Source of the DNA: Nocardioides sp. Soil797
GTDB lineage: Bacteria; Actinomycetota; Actinomycetes; Propionibacteriales; Nocardioidaceae
Direction: 5' to 3'
NCBI GenBank assembly: GCA_001429555.1
Contig: LMSR01000015.1
Span: forward strand, 1-64,000
DNA: 64,000 bases
The position numbers were made by a program, and so were the translations under genes. Below the pieces are notes generated by a model. It was not told the DNA's origin. It saw only the letters and a program-made list of their open reading frames with translations, and searched no databases. This document shows positions 16,033-24,542 of this stretch, one piece after another (position 1 is the first letter of the stretch; the number at the start of each line of letters is the position of its first letter).

Positions 16033-16767
16033 TCAGCGCCGAGGCAGCAGTAGGCGTCGGCGCTCACGCTCGCTGAGCTCGCCGTCCTTGGCGCGCTTGT
16101 AGACCAACGCCGGCCGCCCGCCGGTCTCTGCCTCGCGGACCGGCTCCCCCTTGACCAGCTTCTCGGTGAGGTACTGCTTCATCCGGCGGTTGAACGTGTC
16201 CTTGAGCAGCAGCTCACCGAGCACGCCCTCGTGCAGGTCGCGCAGCTGGCCGAGCGTGAACGAGTCGCCGAGCAATCGGTAGGGATCCGGGCTGGCCTCG
16301 TAGTGGTCACGCATCCGTCGGACGGCCTTGGCCAACATGTCGTCGTGGTCGAACTGCAGGTGCTGGTCGTCGGTGAGATGTCCGTCGGAGCCAACGGGCA
16401 GGAGCTCCCCGTTGGCCCCTCCGAGCCCGGCGTGGGGGAGGGCGAGCACGTGCAGCGCCGAGAGCGCCCAGGTGCGGCCGTCGCGCGCCGGGTCGTCGTA
16501 CATCGTGAGCAGGCGGGGCTCCGCGTCGCCGATGTCGAGGCCGACCTTCTCGGTGAGCGTGGCAGCCACGGCGTCGGCGAAGGTCTCGTGCTCACGGAGG
16601 AAGCGGCCGGGCAGCACCAGGCCGCGGGGGCTCCGTCGGCGCTGCTGCACGAGCACCCGGAGCCGCGGCCCGGAATCGTTGTCGGTGGTCGCGTCTACAG
16701 TCAGCAGCACGACGTCAACGGCGACGCTCGGTCGGGGGTAGTTGCTCAGATCGGAAGCCGGCGGCAT
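16033..16767 (-). CDS. NrtR-type Nudix transcriptional regulator
   Basis: The roughly 244-aa protein has an N-terminal Nudix domain (VAVDVVLLTVDATTDN to about residue 155) and a C-terminal winged helix (about 165-244: YRLLGDSFTLGQLRDLHEGVL, NRRMKQYL, GGRPALVYKR). The Nudix box is degenerate: the usual REUxEE is ATLTEK, so it should bind rather than hydrolyse nucleotide, as in NrtR regulators that sense ADP-ribose or related NAD metabolites. It is divergent from the TY-Chap/ADP-ribosylglycohydrolase pair. ATG 16767 is preferred over TTG 16776; a TAACTT box about 7 bp upstream suggests a leaderless transcript. Confidence 0.85.
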   Translation of the reverse strand: MPPASDLSNYPRPSVAVDVVLLTVDATTDNDSGPRLRVLVQQRRRSPRGLVLPGRFLREHETFADAVAATLTEKVGLDIGDAEPRLLTMYDDPARDGRTWALSALHVLALPHAGLGGANGELLPVGSDGHLTDDQHLQFDHDDMLAKAVRRMRDHYEASPDPYRLLGDSFTLGQLRDLHEGVLGELLLKDTFNRRMKQYLTEKLVKGEPVREAETGGRPALVYKRAKDGELSERERRRLLLPRR

Positions 16768-16775
16768 GACGTTCA

Positions 16776-16840
16776 AGTTAGAGCAGATCTGCGCGATTGT
16801 CGAGAATCATGCAGGGTGGAGGCAGTTAGCGCATAAATGC
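16776..16840. promoter_or_regulatory. Repeated operator-like sites in the divergent NrtR region
   Basis: AGTTAG-N-GCA-N4-TGC occurs twice, at 16776-16792 (with the palindrome GCAGATCTGC) and at 16824-16840 (with GCATAAATGC), 48 bp apart. One copy sits next to each divergent gene start. It is a candidate operator for the NrtR-type regulator. Confidence 0.5.
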
Positions 16841-16856
16841 ACAAAGGGGGAAGCTC

Positions 16857-17795
16857 GTGAACCACGACATCGATCCCGGTCCCGATCAGGAGACCGAGCA
16901 GGCCTGGCGCGCGTTTCGCAAGGGGCTGGCTGACTACCTCGCCGCGATGACCGACCACGACCACCTGTTGGTCGAGATGCCGGAGACCGACGACGACAGC
17001 GACCTGACCACGCCGTACGCACAGTTCGCCGTCACCGAGGATGACCAGATCCGCGCCGAGCTCGCCGGAAACAGCGTGCTGCTCGAGTCGTTTCGCCTCG
17101 ATGCGCCGAGTCAGCGACGACTGGTGCGGGCCGGCTGGCAGCTTCCCGACGAGAGCGACGGGCCCAACCTCAACCGCGTCGAGGCCAAGCGCGACGCCCA
17201 CCGACTGGCGCTGCTGGTCAGCCGGGCGCTCGAGAAGCAGTACGCCGTCCCGCACCCGACGCTGATGTGGGTGCAGGGGTGGGGCCCGAATGCCGAGCAC
17301 CTCCCCGACATCGGGCTTCCGGTCGAGCCCGCATGCCTCGAGGGCGTGGCCGCGAGGGAGGCAGCGGAGCTCATCGAGATCTCGCCACCCGATTTCGCCA
17401 CCCCGCGCGACCAGCTCCTCGCAGCGGTCATGTTGGGGCTCGAGAACGTCTTCGAGCAGCCGATCGAGACGGACTCAGACGGCGACCTCGTCCTTCCGGG
17501 CCAGCCGGGACCGGTCTGGGTGCGCGTGCATCAGCAGATGCCCGTCGTCGAGGCCTTCGCAGTGGTGGTCAGTGGAGTCCGCAGCCGGCGCCAGGCCGCG
17601 GTCGAGGCGTCCCTGCTCAACCGGGACCACCCGCTGATCAAGTTCTCCGTGCTGGAGCGCAGTGTCTTTGCCGCCCTCCAGGTGCCGGCCCATACGCTCG
17701 AGGCAGACGCCTTCATCGAGACGCTGCCGATGTTCCTCACCACCGTCAACGCGGTCCGCGCCGACCTCTCCCTCCGGACAGGAGCCCGCTCATGA
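16857..17795 (+). CDS. TY-Chap / YbjN-like (type III secretion chaperone-fold) protein
   Basis: The 312-aa protein starts with a helical region (EQAWRAFRKGLADYLAAM), then two alpha/beta units. The second (about 185-300) reads FATPRDQLLAAVMLGLENVFEQPI, GDLVLPGQPGPVWVRVHQQMPVVEAFAVVV and HPLIKFSVLERSVFAALQVPAHTLEADAFIETL. This matches the YbjN/CesT peptide-binding chaperone fold (TY-Chap families) as I know it. It overlaps the ADP-ribosylglycohydrolase gene by ATGA, so the two are an operon. GTG 16857 is preceded by GGGGGAAG. A possible role is to present or chaperone an ADP-ribosylated client, which is an inference from the neighbour. Confidence 0.75.
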   Translation: MNHDIDPGPDQETEQAWRAFRKGLADYLAAMTDHDHLLVEMPETDDDSDLTTPYAQFAVTEDDQIRAELAGNSVLLESFRLDAPSQRRLVRAGWQLPDESDGPNLNRVEAKRDAHRLALLVSRALEKQYAVPHPTLMWVQGWGPNAEHLPDIGLPVEPACLEGVAAREAAELIEISPPDFATPRDQLLAAVMLGLENVFEQPIETDSDGDLVLPGQPGPVWVRVHQQMPVVEAFAVVVSGVRSRRQAAVEASLLNRDHPLIKFSVLERSVFAALQVPAHTLEADAFIETLPMFLTTVNAVRADLSLRTGARS

Positions 17796-18790
17796 ACCTC
17801 TCCACAGCACAGGTCGACCGCGCGGTCGGAGTCCTCCTCGGCACCGCCACCGGCGACGCGCTTGGTGCCGGCTATGAGTTCGACTCGGTGCGTCTGGGGC
17901 CGGGGGAGCGGGCCGCCATGATCGGTGGTGGTCTTGCGAACTTCGCGCCGGGCGAATGGACCGACGACACCTCGATGGCGATCCCGATCGCCCGGGTCGC
18001 GGCAACCGGTGCCGACCTGCGCACCGACGAGGCGCTCGACGCGATCGCCGCGGGGTTCGACGAGTGGTATGCCGACAACCCGAAGGACGTGGGCATCCAG
18101 ACCAGCCAGGTGCTGGCGCTGGCGCGGCGTGCCTCGAACGACTCGCCGACGACGGCCGCCACCATGACCGCGGCCGCGCGGTCCGTGCACGAGCGCACTG
18201 GTCGCAGTGGCGGCAACGGTTCGCTGATGCGTACGTCGCCGGTCGCCCTGGCCCACCTCGACGACCCGGTCGCGTTGGTCGAGGCGGCCAAGAAGGTCTC
18301 GGCGTTGACGCACACCGATCCACGCGCGGGGGAGGCCTGCGCCCTGTGGTGCTTGGCGATTCGCCACACCGTGCTGGAGGGGAGGTTCCCCGGCAAGGGT
18401 GAGTTCCGGGCCATCGCGTCTGCCGCCAGTGACGACCCGATGTTCTGGATCGAGTGCTTGTACGAGGCGGTCGACGGACCCCCGTCGCGCTTCAACCCCA
18501 ACGGGTACGTCGTCCCTGCTCTGCAGGCGGCCTGGTCCTCGATCTGGCACACCGTTGTTCCTGCAGGTGACCGTCAACCGTGCGAGCACTTCGCCGACTC
18601 GCTCGACACCGCGATCCGCATCGGCAACGACACCGACACGGTGGCCGCGATCGCGGGTGCCCTCCTCGGTGCGCGTTGGGGCGGCTCCGCGATCCCGAGC
18701 CGCTGGCGCACGCAGCTGCACGGCTGGCCCGGCCTGCGCGAGCCCGATCTGGTCCGCTTCGCGAACGCGTCCGTACGTGGATCGAGCTGA
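17792..18790 (+). CDS. ADP-ribosylglycohydrolase (DraG/ARH family)
   Basis: The 332-aa protein has GTATGDALGAGYEF near residues 15-28, EWTDDTSMAIPIA near 52-64 (the metal-binding TDDT), GNGSLMRTSPVAL near 143-155, and GNDTDTVAAIAGALLGARWG near 281-300 (the DTD metal site). All conserved acidic metal ligands are present, so it should hydrolyse ADP-ribosyl-protein, -nucleic-acid or -small-molecule links with Mg. It starts inside the TY-Chap stop codon. With the NrtR regulator opposite it, the locus reads as an ADP-ribose-linked set. Confidence 0.93.
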   Translation: MNLSTAQVDRAVGVLLGTATGDALGAGYEFDSVRLGPGERAAMIGGGLANFAPGEWTDDTSMAIPIARVAATGADLRTDEALDAIAAGFDEWYADNPKDVGIQTSQVLALARRASNDSPTTAATMTAAARSVHERTGRSGGNGSLMRTSPVALAHLDDPVALVEAAKKVSALTHTDPRAGEACALWCLAIRHTVLEGRFPGKGEFRAIASAASDDPMFWIECLYEAVDGPPSRFNPNGYVVPALQAAWSSIWHTVVPAGDRQPCEHFADSLDTAIRIGNDTDTVAAIAGALLGARWGGSAIPSRWRTQLHGWPGLREPDLVRFANASVRGSS

Positions 18791-18821
18791 GGTGATCCGT
18801 TCGGTCGCTCGTCGGCAGGGG

Positions 18822-18833
18822 CCTGTGGATGAC
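18822..18833 (+). promoter_or_regulatory. CCTGTGGATGAC element (second copy)
   Basis: It is identical in sequence and in distance to the start codon (71 bp) to the copy at 1298. See the entry there. Confidence 0.4.
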
Positions 18834-18892
18834 GCCTGCGGCTGTCGGCGCTGACGCCTAGATTCGTCCGGGAGCAATCAGGAGGCCCGGAG

Positions 18893-20305
18893 ATGAACGA
18901 GCACGAGCACGACAACCAGCGGCACCCGTTCTGGACGGTGATGTCGATCTTCGACCCCGACGGCCAAGGCGGCGACTTCGCCTACACGGTCGGCCTCGCC
19001 GAGCGCGGCCTGCCCGAACTGCACATGTGGGCCCGGCCAACGAGCGGGCACGATCCCGGCGATGACTGGAAGTTCAGCATGCGTGACTCGGGCCAGATCC
19101 TCAACGGACTGGCGTGGCGGCTGCTCGACGGGGAGCTGGCCGTCGGTGACACCTGGAGCGAGCAGTACGACGCCAACCTGGTCACCGCCGACTTCCGAGT
19201 CGATCCGCCTGAGCCGGCCGAGTCACTGGAGGCCTACCAGGCGGGGGATGTCTCGGTGCTGCCGATCCGCTGGTCCTTGGAACGACCGCCGGCAGGGCCG
19301 CTCCTGCAGATGGCCGCCGATGCCCGAGCTGAGGCCGAGGACGAATACGCCAGGCTGTTCTCGATCTTCGGCCGGTTCGCCCAACTGCCGAAGGGCTGGG
19401 AGCTGTCGCCGGTGGCGGACTGGTCGCCGCACGGTCTCTTCGGGCCCCGCACACCCCTGGTGCGCGCGCGTGCCGGGTTCATGTTCGCAGCTGATGGGCC
19501 GGCGCTGATCGGCATGGTCTCCAAACTCCTCGCCGTGCGCGCCCACGACTCCCTGTCCTTCGGTGCGACGATCGCCAACACCGATGCGCGTCCACTCGGT
19601 CGGGTCGCGGCCATGCACGCCATAGAGGAGGCGGCCCATCACGTAGCCGACGAGTTCGCGATCACGTGGGGCGAGCCCCAAGGGGTCGACGAACTGCTCG
19701 CCTGGATGGCCGTGCACCCCGGCGAACGCGAAGAGGCGCTCGCAGAAGTACGCCACCTCCTGGGGGAGGGCTTGCACATGTTCCTGGCCGTCGAGGCGGT
19801 CCGTGATGCGTGCGATCCGGCGCTCCTGGTGCGGGGTCACGGGCCGGTGATGCAGGGCTACATCGGCAACGGTCTGCCTCCGACTGACGCATGGGTGGCG
19901 TACGAGACAGTGACCGCAGAACTGCGACGCGTCGTCGCACAACGAAGCGAGTCCGAGCTGGCCGCCGCTGCTCTGGCGTGGCGTGTGGCCTCGGGAGGGG
20001 TCATCGACGAGCTGGCAATGAAGGTGGATGCGCTGGCCGCGACCACGGCCTCGATGGCACCTCACCTGAACGACTGGCTGTCGGGCGAGGCGATCGACAC
20101 CATCCACGAGCGACTGCAGGCTGAGGGCCACGGCGTCGCGCTCGCCCAGGAGTGGGGCACTGCGTTCTGCGTCCTGCTCTCACACCGGCGGCGTTTCGCG
20201 GAAGAAGAAGTGGCGGCGTTCGCGGAGATCTCGGCTGTCGGGGTGCCTGGCCTGGAGACCGTGCTGAACCGTCCCTTGGACCCGCCCGCTCGACGGGCGG
20301 TTTGA
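18893..20305 (+). CDS. DUF4262-like protein, paralogue 2
   Basis: The 470-aa paralogue of the protein at 1369 keeps the complete opening (FWTVMSIFDP, FAYTVGLAERGLPELHMW, DPGDDWKFSMRD, WRLLDGELAVGDTW). It is colinear downstream (PKGWELSPVADWSP-GLFGPRTP, then helical Leu-Ala-rich regions). The two copies are far apart and both carry the same upstream element, so an old duplication with its promoter is likely. The ATG is preceded by AGGAGG. A CCGCCCG-CTCGA-CGGGCGG hairpin overlaps the last codons. Function unknown. Confidence 0.75.
   Translation: MNEHEHDNQRHPFWTVMSIFDPDGQGGDFAYTVGLAERGLPELHMWARPTSGHDPGDDWKFSMRDSGQILNGLAWRLLDGELAVGDTWSEQYDANLVTADFRVDPPEPAESLEAYQAGDVSVLPIRWSLERPPAGPLLQMAADARAEAEDEYARLFSIFGRFAQLPKGWELSPVADWSPHGLFGPRTPLVRARAGFMFAADGPALIGMVSKLLAVRAHDSLSFGATIANTDARPLGRVAAMHAIEEAAHHVADEFAITWGEPQGVDELLAWMAVHPGEREEALAEVRHLLGEGLHMFLAVEAVRDACDPALLVRGHGPVMQGYIGNGLPPTDAWVAYETVTAELRRVVAQRSESELAAAALAWRVASGGVIDELAMKVDALAATTASMAPHLNDWLSGEAIDTIHERLQAEGHGVALAQEWGTAFCVLLSHRRRFAEEEVAAFAEISAVGVPGLETVLNRPLDPPARRAV
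20282..20303 (+). terminator. Candidate intrinsic terminator at the end of the DUF4262-like gene
   Basis: CCGCCCG (20282-20288) pairs with CGGGCGG (20294-20300) around a CTCGA loop and is followed by TTTG. It overlaps the stop codon (20303-20305). The short T run makes it modest. Confidence 0.5.
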
Positions 20306-20328
20306 TCACGCGCCGACGGTCGAATGCG

Positions 20329-20360
20329 GTGCACTTCGTGCATGCGTTGTGCATGCAGGA
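20329..20360 (+). promoter_or_regulatory. GTGCA-repeat operator of the FitAB-type toxin-antitoxin operon
   Basis: GTGCA occurs at 20329, 20338 and 20349; the last two lie in GTGCATGC blocks. It lies immediately upstream of the antitoxin start, the usual place for autoregulatory binding of a FitA/VapB antitoxin-toxin complex. Confidence 0.45.
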
Positions 20361-20372
20361 CGGAGTAGACTG

Positions 20373-20609
20373 ATGAACATGGGACGCACGCTTCAGGTCA
20401 GGGACCTTCCCGACGACATCCACGCCGCACTGCGGGCCAGGGCTGATGCCGCTGGCTTCTCCCTCTCCGAATACGTCACGCGTGCCCTGGCGGAAGTGGC
20501 GGCTCGCCCAGCGGTCTCCGACACGCTGAAACGGGCCGGCGAACGATCCGGTGGCGCCACCACCGAGCAGATCGTCGACGCGGTACGTTCCGGACGCGAC
20601 GGACGCTGA
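20373..20609 (+). CDS. FitA-like ribbon-helix-helix antitoxin
   Basis: The 78-aa product has the ribbon-helix-helix pattern LQVRDLPDDIHAALRARAD followed by AGFSLSEYVTRALAEVA, as in FitA/Arc-type antitoxins. The C-terminal tail (about 50-78) should wrap the PIN toxin. It is followed nine bases later by the toxin gene. ATG 20373 is preceded by CGGAG; an in-frame GTG at 20349 lies in the operator and is rejected. Confidence 0.9.
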   Translation: MNMGRTLQVRDLPDDIHAALRARADAAGFSLSEYVTRALAEVAARPAVSDTLKRAGERSGGATTEQIVDAVRSGRDGR

Positions 20610-20618
20610 CACGCGCTG

Positions 20619-21011
20619 ATGATCGTGCTCGACGCGTCGGCGGCAATCGCCTCGTTGGCGGGTCGACACCCTGACCAGCGACTGAACACCCGCATCGCCG
20701 GGGCGCGCAGTCTCCATGCCCCGCATCTCCTCGACACGGAGGTCGCGTCCGCTCTGCGCGGCTTGGTGCTCGGCCGACATCTCACGGCGGCTCGCGCCGA
20801 GGCTGCGCTCAACGACCTCGCAGCACTGCCGCTGATCCGCTATTCCGCGTTCCCCCTCGACCGTCGTGTCTGGTCTCTGCGGCGCAACTTCACGGCGTAC
20901 GACGCCACCTACCTCGCGCTGGCCGAAGCGTTGGAGATGCCCGTGGTCACGTGTGACCGCAAACTGGCTTCGCGGCGCCACGGGGCGAGCGTCGAGGTGT
21001 ACCAGATGTGA
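20619..21011 (+). CDS. VapC/FitB-type PIN-domain toxin ribonuclease
   Basis: The 130-aa length is standard for VapC. The acidic catalytic set is present: MIVLDASA (Asp5), LDTEVASALRGLV (Glu about 41), FTAYDATYLALAEAL (Asp about 94) and VVTCDRKLA (Asp about 112). The enzyme is expected to cleave tRNA, rRNA or mRNA in a Mg-dependent way when its antitoxin is degraded. It is encoded directly after the FitA-like antitoxin and is probably co-transcribed and autorepressed. Confidence 0.93.
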   Translation: MIVLDASAAIASLAGRHPDQRLNTRIAGARSLHAPHLLDTEVASALRGLVLGRHLTAARAEAALNDLAALPLIRYSAFPLDRRVWSLRRNFTAYDATYLALAEALEMPVVTCDRKLASRRHGASVEVYQM

Positions 21012-21129
21012 GCCACCAAGCGGTCGCCAACCGAACACGGGGGCCGCCCGGCTGCAGGCTTGGTGCATGTCACCTCCTTCGGAAGTGAGGCACCATGGAA
21101 GCCGTTCCTCAACCACTGACCGCAGACGG

Positions 21130-21138
21130 TTCTCCACA
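21130..21138 (+). promoter_or_regulatory. TTCTCCACA DnaA-box-like site
   Basis: TTCTCCACA lies about 90 bp before the SNF2 helicase gene. It shares the CCACAGG core with four other intergenic sites in this window. The stretch 21012-21228 otherwise shows nothing that I can identify as a gene. Confidence 0.35.
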
Positions 21139-21228
21139 GGCGGACCGGACAGTGCTGCGCGAGGTCGGGTCGGCGCCGTACCGTGTAGCCACTGAGACAC
21201 AGAGGGTCGGGAAGCGGAGAGACACACC

Positions 21229-24200
21229 TTGCACGAGTTGCTGCTGGCGATCACCGAGCCCGCCATCGCTCGCCACTTCGACCCCGGCTCGCTGGCCCGT
21301 GGCCGGGCGTATGCCGCCCAGCGCAGGGTGTTCACGTTCGAGCTCGAGGAGCACTCCGCCGGCATCGAGATCACCGGTCAGGTCGCCGGCAGTAGTGCGT
21401 CGGCCTACGACGTGTCGGTCTTCGTCGGACCGGGCCAGCGTGGCCTCGACCTCGATGCCGACTGCTCCTGCCCCGTCGGCATCAACTGCAAGCATGCAGT
21501 GGCCCTGTTGCTGGCCGCGCGCGAACGGGCCCAACGGGCTCCGCGGAAGTCGACGACGCCCACGTGGCGCACCGACCTGGACCTGCTGCTCGTCGACCTC
21601 GAGGACCAGTCCTCCGCGGCGGTGACGCGACCCGGGCTGGCCTTGCGGTTCAACCTGCCGCGTCCTTCGAAGAGCAGGTACGCCGCGGGGATGCCGGCAG
21701 CGATCGGCCTGCGGCCGTTGCGCAAGGGCGCCCGCACGAAGTTCATCAAGACCGGCATCAGCTGGTCACAGCTGCACTACGCCCACTTGCGCGACGAGTT
21801 CGATCCCGAGCAACTGGCGGTGCTCAGCGCCCTGGCGACGGCAGTCGGGCCGACCAGCATGCGTGACAGCGTCGACCTCGGTGATGCCGGGGCGCAGCTG
21901 TGGCCGCTGCTGCGACGGGCGGTCGAGGTCGGCATACCGTTCATCCCCCACGGCCGGCTCTCTTCGGTGGAGCTCTTGGAGCAACCGCTCGACGTGGCCG
22001 TCGACGTGGTCGAGTCCGAGCAGGGCAGTCGGCTGCAGGTCGGGGCGTGGCACGGCGACCGGCACTTCTCCGGAGAGTCCGTGCGACTGATCGGGCGCGA
22101 GCCGCACGGCCTCGCGCTGCTGGTGCCGACCCAGCCGAACTCCACCGCCCAGGTGCCGATGCAACGCCTGCTGCTGGCACCTTTGGCACGGCGTCTCCCC
22201 GACGCGTTGCGCAGGATCCAGGCGCGGGGCGGCAGCCTCGAGGTTCCCGCGACGGAGCGGGAGTCCTTCGAGCGCGACTACCTGCCACGGCTGCGCAACA
22301 GCCTGCCGGTGACCTCCTCCGACGGGTCGGTCCCGTTGCCCGACGAGGTCCCGCCACGCCTGCGCCTGGCCGTCGACTGGCGCGACGCGAGCGAGGTGGC
22401 CTTGTGCTGGAGCTGGGTCTACTCGGTGAGTGAGGAGGAACGCGCCTTCGACCTCGACGACCACGACCCGGCTCCCGCCGTGCGCCGGCCCGCGGCCGAG
22501 AGACGGGTGCTGTGCGGGCTCGAGCTCGACGACGTCTCGCGCAACCTCCTGCACGCGCCCGACGACACCCTCCTCGCCCGACAGGTGCTCGACGACCTGT
22601 GGGTGCTGATGTTCGCCGAGGCGGTGCTCCCGGCACTGCGCGCAGGCGGCCAGATCGAGATCGTCGAGCAGGGCACGCGGCCTGACTACCGGGCGGCTGA
22701 AGGCGCGCCCGAGATCGAGTTCGCGCTCTCTGAGCCCGGCTCCGATGCCGATCCCGAGGCAGACGGCACCGACTGGCTCGACCTCGAGGTGGTGATCCAG
22801 GTTGACGGTGAGCAGGTGCCGCTGCCGTTCGTGCTGGCCGCACTGACCGCCGGACAGGAGCGCCTGATCCTGCCCAGCGGGCTCCACATCTCGCTCGACC
22901 GGCCCGAGTTCCGACGCCTCGCCAACCTGGTCGCAGCGGCGAACGAGCTGCACGAGAAGGAGTCCGACGGCGTCCGCGTCGCCCGTCACGACCTCGGCCT
23001 GTGGGCCGAGCTGGCCGAGCTCGGAGTCGTCGACACGCAGGCGGAGCAGTGGGTCGCGGCGGCGCGTGCCCTCACCGAGCTCGAAGGCTTGCCCGACGTC
23101 GACCCGATCGGGCTCAAGAGCCAGCTGCGCAGCTATCAGCGCGACGGCTTCCGCTGGCTGGTGCAGCTGTGGCAGTCCGGCCTGGGCGGCATCCTCGCCG
23201 ACGACATGGGGCTGGGCAAGACGCTGCAGACCCTCGCCCTGATCGGCCACGCCCGGGCTTCGGGGGCCGACCCGTTCCTCGTCGTCGCGCCGACCAGCGT
23301 GATGACGGCCTGGGCCCACGAAGCCGCCACCCACACGCCCGGGCTCGACGTACGCATCATCGACGCGTCGGCCGCTCGCCGCGGCTGCTCACTGCCCGAC
23401 GCGGTGGCCGGAGCCGACCTGGTGGTCACCTCCTACACGCTGTTCCGGCTCGAGGCCGAGGCGTACGCCGACCTGCCGTGGGGTGGTCTCGTCCTCGACG
23501 AGGCGCAGGCGGTCAAGAACCACCAGGGCAAGACCTATCAGGCGGTTCGCAAGCTCGACGTGCCGTTCCGACTCGCGGTGACCGGCACGCCCTTCGAGAA
23601 CAGGCTGATGGAACTGTGGTCGCTGCTGTCGATCGTCGCGCCCGGGCTCTATCCCTGGCCGCGTCGTTTCGGTGACCTGGTGGTCAAGCCCGTCGAGAAG
23701 TACGCCGACCAGGCCGCGCTGTCGCGATTCCGCAGCAGGATCCGTCCGTTCATCCTGCGTCGCACCAAGGACCTCGTCGCCGCCGACCTGCCGGCCAAGC
23801 AGGAGCAGGTGCTCGAGGTCGTCCTGGGGGCGAAGCACCAGAAGGTCTACGACACCCATCTGCAACGCGAACGCCAGGCGATCCTCGGGTTGGTCGACGA
23901 CTTCGACCGCAACCGGGTGGCGATCTTCAGCTCGCTGACCAAGCTGCGCCAGCTGAGCCTCGACGCTGCGCTCGTCGATCCGGTGCACGAGCTGCTCGGC
24001 TCCGCCAAGCTCGACGTGCTCGTCGAGCACCTCGCCGAGGTCACGGCCGAGGGTCATCGGGCGTTGGTGTTCAGCCAGTTCACCGGTTTTCTCAAGCGTG
24101 CGCGGGCTCGGCTGGAGGGGCAGGGCATCAGCTGTCGCTATCTCGACGGCACCACGCGCGATCGTCGCGCCGAGATAGACGCCTTCAAGGAGGGCGACGC

Positions 24201-24507
24201 CGACGCGTTCCTGATCAGCCTCAAGGCCGGCGGTGTCGGGCTCACCCTGACCGAGGCCGACTACGTCTTCGTGCTCGACCCCTGGTGGAACCCGGCCACC
24301 GAGGCACAGGCCGTCGACCGCGCGCACCGCATCGGACAGCAGCGGCCGGTGATGGTCTACCGGCTCGTCGCCAACGGCACCATCGAGGAGAAGGTGATGG
24401 AGCTCAAGGAGCGCAAGGCAGCTCTCTTCGCCTCGGTCTTCGAGGGGGACGGGGCGATGGGCAAGGGCATCGACGCGGACGACGTACGTTCCTTGTTCGA
24501 GGACTGA
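21229..24507 (+). CDS. SWIM zinc-finger SNF2-family helicase
   Basis: The 1092-aa protein has an N-terminal SWIM zinc finger (CSCPVGINCKHAVALLLAA, residues about 80-98), a long middle region, and a full SNF2 motor. Motif I is DDMGLGKTLQ (about 658-667), motif II LDEAQAVKN, motif III TGTPFENRLMELWSLLSIV. The C-terminal helicase half ends with LISLKAGGVGLTLTEADYV and RAHRIGQ. Such SWIM-SNF2 proteins remodel protein-DNA complexes and occur in many actinobacteria. TTG at 21229 is the start, a few bases after GCGGAGAG. Confidence 0.92.
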   Translation: MHELLLAITEPAIARHFDPGSLARGRAYAAQRRVFTFELEEHSAGIEITGQVAGSSASAYDVSVFVGPGQRGLDLDADCSCPVGINCKHAVALLLAARERAQRAPRKSTTPTWRTDLDLLLVDLEDQSSAAVTRPGLALRFNLPRPSKSRYAAGMPAAIGLRPLRKGARTKFIKTGISWSQLHYAHLRDEFDPEQLAVLSALATAVGPTSMRDSVDLGDAGAQLWPLLRRAVEVGIPFIPHGRLSSVELLEQPLDVAVDVVESEQGSRLQVGAWHGDRHFSGESVRLIGREPHGLALLVPTQPNSTAQVPMQRLLLAPLARRLPDALRRIQARGGSLEVPATERESFERDYLPRLRNSLPVTSSDGSVPLPDEVPPRLRLAVDWRDASEVALCWSWVYSVSEEERAFDLDDHDPAPAVRRPAAERRVLCGLELDDVSRNLLHAPDDTLLARQVLDDLWVLMFAEAVLPALRAGGQIEIVEQGTRPDYRAAEGAPEIEFALSEPGSDADPEADGTDWLDLEVVIQVDGEQVPLPFVLAALTAGQERLILPSGLHISLDRPEFRRLANLVAAANELHEKESDGVRVARHDLGLWAELAELGVVDTQAEQWVAAARALTELEGLPDVDPIGLKSQLRSYQRDGFRWLVQLWQSGLGGILADDMGLGKTLQTLALIGHARASGADPFLVVAPTSVMTAWAHEAATHTPGLDVRIIDASAARRGCSLPDAVAGADLVVTSYTLFRLEAEAYADLPWGGLVLDEAQAVKNHQGKTYQAVRKLDVPFRLAVTGTPFENRLMELWSLLSIVAPGLYPWPRRFGDLVVKPVEKYADQAALSRFRSRIRPFILRRTKDLVAADLPAKQEQVLEVVLGAKHQKVYDTHLQRERQAILGLVDDFDRNRVAIFSSLTKLRQLSLDAALVDPVHELLGSAKLDVLVEHLAEVTAEGHRALVFSQFTGFLKRARARLEGQGISCRYLDGTTRDRRAEIDAFKEGDADAFLISLKAGGVGLTLTEADYVFVLDPWWNPATEAQAVDRAHRIGQQRPVMVYRLVANGTIEEKVMELKERKAALFASVFEGDGAMGKGIDADDVRSLFED

Positions 24508-24542
24508 GCGCGGCCCAGCCCTGCAGCACGGCGACGGTCGGG

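Noticed and set aside
21766..23334. 522-aa minus-strand frame opposite the SNF2 helicase
   Set aside because: It is a shadow of the SWIM-SNF2 gene with no recognisable domain.
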